A stretch of 9,200 bases of DNA from contig CALVMF010000046.1 of the NCBI GenBank assembly GCA_944342125.1, positions 1 to 9,200 of the forward strand. The letters are read 5' to 3'. The position numbers and the translations under genes were made by a program. Below are positions 1 to 5,439 of the stretch, one piece after another; the first letter of the stretch is position 1; every line of letters begins with the position of its first letter. The notes beneath the pieces are model-generated. The model searched no databases. It was not told where the DNA came from and saw only the letters and a program-made list of their open reading frames with translations. The stretch is from an uncultured Bacilli bacterium (lineage in GTDB: Bacteria > Bacillota_I > Bacilli_A > RFN20 > CAG-826).

Positions 1-61
1 AAAAGCCACGATTAATCTTTAGAGCCTTGAAAATACGTACAGCCAAACATGCGATAACCAT
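1..61 (-). other. Possible 5' end of a leftward gene cut by the window edge
   Basis: Read leftward, an ATG at 61-59 opens a frame that stays open to the window edge and begins MVIACLAVRIFKALKINRGF. The stretch is visibly richer in G and C than the following AT-rich spacer, as expected of coding DNA. There is no clear Shine-Dalgarno sequence upstream of the ATG, and I recognise no family from 20 residues. Against this call, a rightward frame is also open from the left edge to a TAA at 93-95, so the strand is not settled. The true gene, if any, lies mostly outside the window. Confidence 0.2.
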
Positions 62-229
62 CGTATTTTTTATATCCCAAATATCTATTACTTAACAATC
101 ATTATTCACAAGTTTATTTTTTTAATTTAATGGATATTTTGTAGTTTTTCATTGCAAAACCCCAATAAAAATTAAAATAACTTAGATTAAACGAAATTCG
201 TCAATTATTATTAAAAGATAGTAAATTAA

Positions 230-268
230 CCTATTAAAAAATAGGCTACAATAAAATAGGCTATTTTA
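230..268. repeat. Spaced direct repeats and palindromes, operator-like
   Basis: The 11-mer AAAATAGGCTA occurs at 238-248 and again at 253-263, a 15-bp period. The second copy forms the right-hand part of a perfect 17-bp palindrome, TAAAATAGGCTATTTTA (252-268, 8-bp arms around one central base). CCTATT (230-235) pairs with AATAGG (240-245) around AAAA to make a second dyad. A one-base centre is a poor RNA loop, so the 17-mer looks more like a protein-binding site than an RNA hairpin. It lies where the start site of the leftward promoter candidate at 272-300 would fall. The role as an operator is inference; AT-rich DNA yields chance palindromes, but the two exact 11-mers are less easily explained that way. 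Confidence 0.45.
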
Positions 269-271
269 GAA

Positions 272-300
272 ACCATAATCTCAGCATCGCAATGTTTCAA
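272..300 (-). promoter_or_regulatory. Candidate leftward sigma-A promoter
   Basis: Read leftward, TTGAAA (300-295) and TATGGT (277-272) are separated by exactly 17 bases, matching five of six and four of six consensus positions. The predicted start would be near 265, inside the palindrome at 252-268. Such matches are common by chance in AT-rich DNA, so the call rests mainly on the spacing and on the nearby repeats. The target would be whatever lies leftward, possibly the edge frame beginning at 61, with a long untranslated leader. Confidence 0.25.
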
Positions 301-309
301 ACTCCTAAT

Positions 310-334
310 AAAAAAGGGATTTTGAGCAAACCCC
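310..334 (-). terminator. Rho-independent terminator downstream of tRNA-Ala
   Basis: On the minus strand GGGGTTT (334-328) pairs with AAATCCC (322-316), seven pairs including one G-U wobble, around a short loop. It is followed directly by six T residues (315-310). This is the standard intrinsic terminator layout and is oriented to end leftward transcripts. It is 76 nt past the 3' end of the tRNA gene, with no gene between, so it probably ends the tRNA transcript. An alternative is an attenuator for a gene further left. Confidence 0.6.
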
Positions 335-357
335 ATAAATACTCCGTAAAGAACGGA

Positions 358-386
358 AATCTAATATGATTACCTTATAGTGTCAA
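358..386 (-). promoter_or_regulatory. Weak candidate leftward promoter inside the tRNA trailer
   Basis: The minus strand carries a perfect TTGACA (386-381), a 17-base spacer and TAGATT (363-358), four of six matches to the -10 consensus. The -35 box lies in the loop and right arm of the hairpin at 374-397. A transcript from here would start near 351 and meet the terminator at 334-310 almost at once, which argues against a productive promoter unless the terminator is regulated. Confidence 0.18.
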
Positions 387-397
387 CACACTATAAG
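374..397. other. Perfect 10-bp inverted repeat in the tRNA-Ala trailer
   Basis: CTTATAGTGT (374-383) and ACACTATAAG (388-397) are exact reverse complements around the four-base loop CAAC. It starts 13 bases past the 3' end of the tRNA gene. No T-tract follows on either strand, so it is not a standard intrinsic terminator. It could fold in the tRNA 3' trailer and affect processing, or act in DNA as a repressor site. I cannot tell these apart from the sequence. Confidence 0.5.
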
Positions 398-410
398 CGT
401 ACTAAGCTAA

Positions 411-486
411 TGGTGGATCCAACCAGGATTGAACTGGCGACCTCCTCGTTGCGAACGAGGCGCTCTCCCAACTGAGCTATGAACCC
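411..486 (-). tRNA. tRNA-Ala, anticodon CGC
   Basis: A full 76-nt cloverleaf is readable on the minus strand. The acceptor stem is GGGTTCA/TGGATCC, the D stem GCTC/GAGC with G18 and G19, and the anticodon stem CCTCG/CGAGG. The anticodon loop is TTCGCAA, placing CGC at positions 34-36. The T stem is GCCAG/CTGGT with loop TTCAATC, then discriminator A73 and an encoded CCA. The acceptor stem has the G3-U70 wobble pair, the main alanine identity element for AlaRS, which supports the assignment independently of the anticodon. It reads GCG. A tRNA-Ala(UGC) must exist elsewhere to read the other alanine codons, so this is probably an auxiliary isoacceptor. Its own promoter lies at 498-526 and a terminator at 310-334, so it appears to be a single-gene unit. 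Confidence 0.96.
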
Positions 487-497
487 GACTGCTCATT

Positions 498-526
498 ATT
501 ATATAAACCAGCAAGTTTTGTTGCAA
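498..526 (-). promoter_or_regulatory. Promoter of tRNA-Ala
   Basis: On the minus strand TTGCAA (526-521) is followed after exactly 17 bases by a consensus TATAAT (503-498). Transcription would start near 491, only a few bases before the mature tRNA 5' end at 486, as is usual for bacterial tRNA genes. No GC-rich discriminator is obvious. The perfect -10, optimal spacer and position make this the best promoter in the window. Confidence 0.7.
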
Positions 527-582
527 ATGGTATAAAAAGGGCTTTTAAAGAAATATTAGGATTTGTCTATATTTTTAGCATA

Positions 583-612
583 TTCTCTTAGTTTTCGTTG
601 AAAACAAGAGAA
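583..612. promoter_or_regulatory. 13-bp inverted repeat in the divergent intergenic region
   Basis: TTCTCTT (583-589) pairs with AAGAGAA (606-612), and GTTTTC (591-596) pairs with GAAAAC (600-605). This gives 13 pairs with a single bulged A at 590 and the loop GTT. It is long for chance and includes G-C pairs. It overlaps the -35 candidate of the rightward gene (598-603) and lies between two divergent units, so an operator or leader structure is plausible. It is not followed by a proper T-tract in either direction, so a terminator is less likely. Confidence 0.45.
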
Positions 613-626
613 AATAATTTCACAAT
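598..626 (+). promoter_or_regulatory. Candidate promoter of the flavin reductase gene
   Basis: TTGAAA (598-603), a 17-base spacer and CACAAT (621-626) form the best-spaced sigma-A-like pair upstream of the gene at 652. The -10 matches only four of six consensus bases. The -35 box lies in the loop and right arm of the inverted repeat at 583-612, so binding of a regulator there would be expected to block it. Confidence 0.3.
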
Positions 627-651
627 TTTAAAGTAAGGCCAGGTACAAATC

Positions 652-1578
652 ATGTCAAGTTTTAAAGATTTACGTATAGTCGATAACTTTTATCAAACCA
701 GCGCATTTTTCCCAATGCCAACAATTCTTATTTCAACAGTCGATGATGAAGGCAAAACTACACTAGGTGCTTATTCTCTTTGCTTCCCTTATTACATTGC
801 TGGAAAAGATTATTATGCGATGATTTTAGAATGTAGAAACTCTTCTAACACCGCTCAAAATCTTCTAAAAAGAGGAAAATGTGCATTAAATTTCTTAGAA
901 GATTCTTATAATGACTTCAAAGAAACCGTTAAATTGGGTTTCCCTGGTCAAACACCTAAAGAAAAAATGGCAAATTGTCCATTTGAACTCGAAAAAGGAT
1001 TAGCTGAAGGAGAAAATAGACCACTTGTTATTAAGAAAGCTTATCAAGTATTTGAATGCACTTGGGATGATACACTTGAAAGCGCTTTTGAAGATAAAGA
1101 CAAGGTTGGGCAACTAGATGGAATTGAAGGCCCATATAGAAACTTCAATGGCGTAACTTCTAAATTTGGCTGTCACTTTATATTAAAAATTGACAAGATT
1201 TTAATGAAAGATAAATTTTACAATGCTCTTGTTAATGGTGTTAAAGCAAGCGATTTCCCACATGTACCAGTCGATTACGGATACCGTGATTCAACATATT
1301 TTTGGTATACAAAATCAAAAAGAGCTAAAAAGTGCCCTATACCTGATGTTCAATCAAATAGCGTCTCTTCGGTTAGATATGCAGCCGATAGAATTGATCC
1401 TAGCGTAAAGTTTACGGATGAAGCATGCGCAATGCTCGTTAAAGTTCCTAGAGTATTTTTAAAGACAGTCTTAAATGGATGCGTAAAATACGCTAAAGAA
1501 CATAACATTACTTTAATCGATGAAAAAGTCATGAAGGATATTAACGACAAGCGCCGTGCTGAAAAAGGAAAAAAGTAG
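652..1578 (+). CDS. Flavin reductase family protein with PCP_red-like C-terminal domain
   Basis: This 308-residue cytoplasmic protein has no signal peptide or membrane segment. Residues about 20-215 resemble the FMN-binding split-barrel flavin reductase family (DIM6/NTAB type): an early strand PTILISTVDDEG (23-34), then the flavin-binding-type segment RNSSNTAQNLLKRG (62-75) and LNFLED (79-84). Family members reduce flavin with NAD(P)H or act as small FMN oxidoreductases; the substrate here is unknown. From about 250 the sequence KFTDEACAMLVKVPRVF and the helices after it, up to about 297, resemble the short PCP_red domain at the C-terminus of light-independent protochlorophyllide reductase subunit B. 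That match is from memory of the motif and is tentative. Seven cysteines are scattered without a clear metal-binding pattern. The start is supported by AGG at 641-643, 8 bases before ATG. The gene stands alone, divergent from tRNA-Ala and convergent with addA. Confidence 0.82.
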   Translation: MSSFKDLRIVDNFYQTSAFFPMPTILISTVDDEGKTTLGAYSLCFPYYIAGKDYYAMILECRNSSNTAQNLLKRGKCALNFLEDSYNDFKETVKLGFPGQTPKEKMANCPFELEKGLAEGENRPLVIKKAYQVFECTWDDTLESAFEDKDKVGQLDGIEGPYRNFNGVTSKFGCHFILKIDKILMKDKFYNALVNGVKASDFPHVPVDYGYRDSTYFWYTKSKRAKKCPIPDVQSNSVSSVRYAADRIDPSVKFTDEACAMLVKVPRVFLKTVLNGCVKYAKEHNITLIDEKVMKDINDKRRAEKGKK

Positions 1579-1605
1579 AATTTAAATCACTTTTTAAATT
1601 TTTTC
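1579..1605 (+). terminator. Weak AT-only terminator candidate after the flavin reductase gene
   Basis: Directly after the TAG stop, AATTTAAA (1579-1586) pairs with TTTAAATT (1593-1600) around a six-base loop, followed by TTTT. The geometry fits an intrinsic terminator, but the stem has no G-C pair and would be weak. AT-rich spacers make such stems often by chance. A second AT stem, AATATAC/GTATATT (1624-1640), lies further along with no T-run. Confidence 0.3.
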
Positions 1606-1726
1606 AAAAATATTTTTAAAATCAATATACGTAGTATATTAAGTATAAAATCACAATTTTTTGAAATTTTTCTTTGCAAAAATCCAACATTTAGCAAATT
1701 TGTTTGTATTAATATCAGAAGAAACA

Positions 1727-1757
1727 ATGGCTGAATTATTTTAGTAAACTTAGCCAT
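1727..1757. terminator. Stem-loop spanning the addA stop codon, possible terminator
   Basis: ATGGCT (1727-1732) pairs with AGCCAT (1752-1757), and the stem extends by a G-T wobble and an A-T pair. The right arm includes the last codons and TAA stop (1752-1750) of addA. On the minus strand the stem is followed by TGTTTCTTCT, an interrupted U-rich stretch; on the plus strand by CAATTTCTTT. It could end the gatB-addB-addA transcript and, in reverse, the convergent flavin reductase transcript. The long loop and broken T-runs keep confidence low. Confidence 0.35.
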
Positions 1758-4700
1758 CAATTTCTTTAATAGTTTGATCAATGATTGATAGCAAATAAGT
1801 TTTAGTTTTTAAATTAAAGGAATTAGTAACGAAATCTTTATAAACATTAAGTTGTTTATTATAGGCTTCATCATCAATATTCTTTAATTTATAATCGATG
1901 ACAATTGCTTCATCTTTACCAACTAAAAGTAAATCAATGATCCCCTTAGTTGAATGTTTGTCGTCTTGGAACTGATACTCTTTAAAAATCTTGTAATCTT
2001 CAAGATTAAAAGTATTTAGAAGTTTTATTGCTCCACTTATAAGTTTAGATTCTCTTTTATCTTTTATGAAAGTAAAATCCGGGTTAGTTAAAGAGATTGT
2101 CTCAAGTAAAGAGTGGATATGGCTCCCATAGTTTAAAGACGTCTCATCACTATCGTCATCTTTGTCCTTACTTGCTTTTTCAAATCTTGGTTTAACTTGT
2201 TTTTCGATATTTATTTCCTTGATGAGTTTGCAATTTCTTGAAGGAATCTTCTCAAATTCTTTATTCCTTTCAAAATTCTCATCAAAATATTTAACAAGAT
2301 AGCTTTCTAAAACTTCTGAATTATTATCTCTTATTGACTGTAAAATTTGCTCAACTTCTGCTTTCGTTAAGTTATTCAAATAAAATTTCTTATAAGCATA
2401 AAAGTTAAGTTCTAAATTAGTCAGATCTTTAGAAATAATAATTGCCACTATCTCAATTAAATATTGATCAAAAACCTTGAAAGCACCATCTTTAAATAAG
2501 ACCTCACGCTTATCTTGTTTTTTATCTCGTGAAGTAATATCAGCGAAGTTTTTAACTTCATCCATTATTTTGGCGACGTCAATACTTTTTAAAGAATGAT
2601 TGTTATTAAAGTAATAATGTAGAATTCTCATCTTAATTTTTTCTTTAAGCTCTTTGTTTTCTTCTTTTGCTACTTTTTCAATAGTATCATCTATTTCCAT
2701 TATTGACTTATCCATATAAGGATCCAGTGGATAGTCAATAAAAGCATTGAATAAAAAATCATTGAATGTTGCGCCATTTTGTTCTTTGACACGACTATTT
2801 AATTCATTTAATGCAATTCGACGAGCATCTTCATCAGTAAAAATAATTTTCTTTTTATCTAACCTAGATTTAACTCTTTCAAGATATTCTTTAAAAACCT
2901 CATCATAGTTTTTAACTTTCTCATCGCTTAAAACGAAAATCAAATCTTCCTTTGCTCTAGTCAAAGCGACATAAAGAAGTCTTAATCGTTCAGCTCGATC
3001 TTTTTGGATATATTTTTTATCACTACTTAAAACAAAATTAATTATATTGGCTCTTTTTTTAGGATCAGCAAAAAATGGTAAGAAGAAATATTTTTCACCA
3101 ACTACATAGTAGTCGCCATTGTTTGTAAATTTTGGCTGCGTAAAATCGTATAGATTAGGTAGATAAACTACAGGATATTCAAGTCCTTTTGACTTATGGA
3201 TGCTAGTTATTGTGACAGCATCACTAGCTTCAGAATAAATAACTTGCTCCATTTTAATATCGAAATCATTTAAAGATTTTAAATATAAAACAAAATCCGA
3301 AATTGAATATCCTAGTTCATCCATTGTTCCTGTTTTATTAAAGAAAATATTATTCTTATCGATGGTATTAATTGCATCATCAATGGATATAAAAGCTTTT
3401 AAATAATCAAATTCTTTAAGAACCACTTCGTAAAGTTTCGAGATAGAACCATTAGCATATTTTTTAGCGATATCTTTAATTTTTAAATAAATTTCATTAT
3501 TTAAATAAGCATCGCTATTATTCTTAAATAAATTATAAAGTTCGTCATCACTATATTTAAAAATGAACGAACGAAGAATCGAAGCAAGCAAATGCCTAAC
3601 GTTAGATATTTCAGAACTATCTAGATCATCTTTACTTAAAAGTTCAATTAAAGAAAAGATATTAATAAGAACAACTATTGAGTTATCTTCTCTTAAATCA
3701 TCAGAATAGATTGCATTTAAAGGAATTCCCTTTTCTTTAAAGACTTCTTCAAAAATTTTAAAGTGTGTTTTCTTATAAGTTAGGATTGTAAAGTCTTTAT
3801 AACTTGCTGGGCGTAGCGTTTTACTTTTTGCATCATAAACTTTAAATCCATTTTCAATTCGAGAGCTAATATTGTCACAAATTGCACTAGCTTCGCCTCT
3901 ACATTTAGCTTCGCTATTATCTAAAAATTCATCATCGTTAAAATAAATCGCGCTAAAAGGTAATTGAAAGACTCCATGTTCGATCGTTTTATCGTAACCG
4001 AATGTATCGTAATCTTTGTTGCCAGCTTTAATAATATGATCCTTTAGATAATTTGCACCGCCAAATTCGTCGCTCATCAAAGTAGAAAACATATCATTAA
4101 CCACATTTAAAATTTCTTTCCTACTTCGGAAATTTTCGTTCATGTTTAATGCGATGCCACCTTCATTTTGAGAATATAGGTCGTATTTTTTCTTAAAATA
4201 TTCCGGTTTTGCGTTTCTAAATTTATAAATCGATTGTTTTATATCGCCTACCGAAAATACATTATTATTAGCAATAAGATTAATAAACTCTTCTTGAGAA
4301 CTTGAAGTATCTTGAGTTTCATCAATCATAATTAGCTTGTATTTATTCTTTAATTCTAATCTAATATCTTCATGATTTTTAAGAATATTAATTGCTATTT
4401 TAGCGATGTCCGAGAAAGTAAAGTAATTGGTGTCTTTTTTAAATCTTTCAATTTCTTCAATTGAAGGCAAAAGAACATTATCAATGAGATAGTTTAAATA
4501 TTTAACTTGCTTATCGATGTCGATATTTAAAAAGGTATCAAGATCAAAGGAAGTAAGTTTAGACAGATCTTTATAAATTTTAAAGAGCCTATTTGAAACG
4601 AATTTTTCAATTAAAATATAAGGGTCTTGGGAAGTCTTAAAAATTTTATTCTTTTCACTGCTTAAACTTTCATAATCCTTAATTTCCTCTTTATGTTCCA

Positions 4701-5439
4701 AGAGATCTTTTAAGGAATTTATGTTAGTAAATGGAGCAAAGTTTTTCTGATAAAACTCTAATAACTCAGATGTATTAAGTTCTTGCATAAGCCCAAATGC
4801 TTCGCTAGTCTTTTCTCTAATTAATACATTGATGTTTTCCAAAAAATCATCAAAAAATCCTTTATTTAAAATCTTTGATTTATATTCTTTTAAAAAGGCG
4901 ATTGGATCATCCTTTTTTCTTAAAATCTCATTATATACATTTAAAAGAAATTCATTGAGTTTATTATCGTTTCTTGGGCAAAAATCAAAAATTAAATCCG
5001 CAAAAATCGTATCTTTTTTAAAATATTGTTCACTTAACTTATCTGTTATAGTATTAGCAGCTTTGACATAAAGAATATCATCATCTAAGACATTGATGTT
5101 ATTAGAATATCCTTCTAAGTATCCATATTTTTTAACTATAAATTGAGAGTATGCATCAAAAGTTTCAATGTGTGCGCTATCAACAAACGGGACTAAAAAA
5201 GCAAGAGTCTCATCTTTAGATAAAGATTCTTTAATCTTATTTTTCATTGAAGTAGCTGCATCATTAGTAAAGGTTAAGATTAAAAGTTCATCAAGGTTTA
5301 CCTTGTTTCCAGTTAAACCTAAAATGTTTTGCCTAACGCGCTCAGTTAAAACGGTAGTTTTTCCACTACCCGCTCCAGCACTAACAATAACATTGCCATT
5401 ACTTTTAATTACTTTCTCTTGATCGGATGTAAATCTCAT
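1750..5439 (-). CDS. addA: ATP-dependent helicase/nuclease subunit A (AddA)
   Basis: AddA is the motor and one of the nucleases of the AddAB complex, which unwinds and resects double-strand DNA ends and prepares 3' single strands for RecA. At 1229 residues it matches the usual AddA length. The UvrD/Rep superfamily 1 motifs are all visible: Q motif TSDQEK (4-9), Walker A AGAGSGKT (21-28), motif Ia LTFTNDAA (55-62), motif II MIDETQDT (371-378), motif III VGDIKQSIYKFR (397-408), motif IV NENFRSR (434-440), motif V TSIHKSKGLEYP (745-756) and motif VI LLYVALTRAKE (821-831). The C-terminal RecB-type nuclease shows GSHIHSLLE (1105-1113), GIID (1166-1169), IDYK (1181-1184) and QLNVY (1196-1200), so the active site looks intact. 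A highly charged, Asp/Lys-rich linker (1089-1100) precedes the nuclease. The ATG overlaps the addB stop by one base and has AAGGA 9 bases upstream. The protein contains no tryptophan. Confidence 0.97.
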   Translation of the reverse strand: MRFTSDQEKVIKSNGNVIVSAGAGSGKTTVLTERVRQNILGLTGNKVNLDELLILTFTNDAATSMKNKIKESLSKDETLAFLVPFVDSAHIETFDAYSQFIVKKYGYLEGYSNNINVLDDDILYVKAANTITDKLSEQYFKKDTIFADLIFDFCPRNDNKLNEFLLNVYNEILRKKDDPIAFLKEYKSKILNKGFFDDFLENINVLIREKTSEAFGLMQELNTSELLEFYQKNFAPFTNINSLKDLLEHKEEIKDYESLSSEKNKIFKTSQDPYILIEKFVSNRLFKIYKDLSKLTSFDLDTFLNIDIDKQVKYLNYLIDNVLLPSIEEIERFKKDTNYFTFSDIAKIAINILKNHEDIRLELKNKYKLIMIDETQDTSSSQEEFINLIANNNVFSVGDIKQSIYKFRNAKPEYFKKKYDLYSQNEGGIALNMNENFRSRKEILNVVNDMFSTLMSDEFGGANYLKDHIIKAGNKDYDTFGYDKTIEHGVFQLPFSAIYFNDDEFLDNSEAKCRGEASAICDNISSRIENGFKVYDAKSKTLRPASYKDFTILTYKKTHFKIFEEVFKEKGIPLNAIYSDDLREDNSIVVLINIFSLIELLSKDDLDSSEISNVRHLLASILRSFIFKYSDDELYNLFKNNSDAYLNNEIYLKIKDIAKKYANGSISKLYEVVLKEFDYLKAFISIDDAINTIDKNNIFFNKTGTMDELGYSISDFVLYLKSLNDFDIKMEQVIYSEASDAVTITSIHKSKGLEYPVVYLPNLYDFTQPKFTNNGDYYVVGEKYFFLPFFADPKKRANIINFVLSSDKKYIQKDRAERLRLLYVALTRAKEDLIFVLSDEKVKNYDEVFKEYLERVKSRLDKKKIIFTDEDARRIALNELNSRVKEQNGATFNDFLFNAFIDYPLDPYMDKSIMEIDDTIEKVAKEENKELKEKIKMRILHYYFNNNHSLKSIDVAKIMDEVKNFADITSRDKKQDKREVLFKDGAFKVFDQYLIEIVAIIISKDLTNLELNFYAYKKFYLNNLTKAEVEQILQSIRDNNSEVLESYLVKYFDENFERNKEFEKIPSRNCKLIKEINIEKQVKPRFEKASKDKDDDSDETSLNYGSHIHSLLETISLTNPDFTFIKDKRESKLISGAIKLLNTFNLEDYKIFKEYQFQDDKHSTKGIIDLLLVGKDEAIVIDYKLKNIDDEAYNKQLNVYKDFVTNSFNLKTKTYLLSIIDQTIKEIDG

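Noticed and set aside
114..152. Leftward 12-codon frame MKNYKISIKLKK with GGGG 7 bases before its ATG
   Set aside because: It could be a leader peptide, but a Lys/Ile/Asn-rich run this short is expected by chance in AT-rich DNA and no conserved context supports it.
1223..1550. Frames on both strands inside the flavin reductase gene (1223-1408 plus, 1350-1550 minus)
   Set aside because: They are fully inside a clear conserved gene and resemble no known protein.
1624..1640. AATATAC-GTA-GTATATT hairpin between the convergent genes
   Set aside because: The dyad is perfect but AT-rich and without a following T-run, so neither a terminator nor a binding site can be supported.
1587..1781. Leftward 64-codon frame overlapping the end of addA
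   Set aside because: It begins inside addA in another frame and consists almost only of Ile, Leu, Lys, Phe and Asn from AT-rich spacer sequence; no ribosome site or family resemblance.
4829..5422. Two rightward frames opposite addA (4829-5071, 5168-5422)
   Set aside because: They are antisense to the conserved AddA N-terminal region, including the Walker A segment, and show no independent coding signal.
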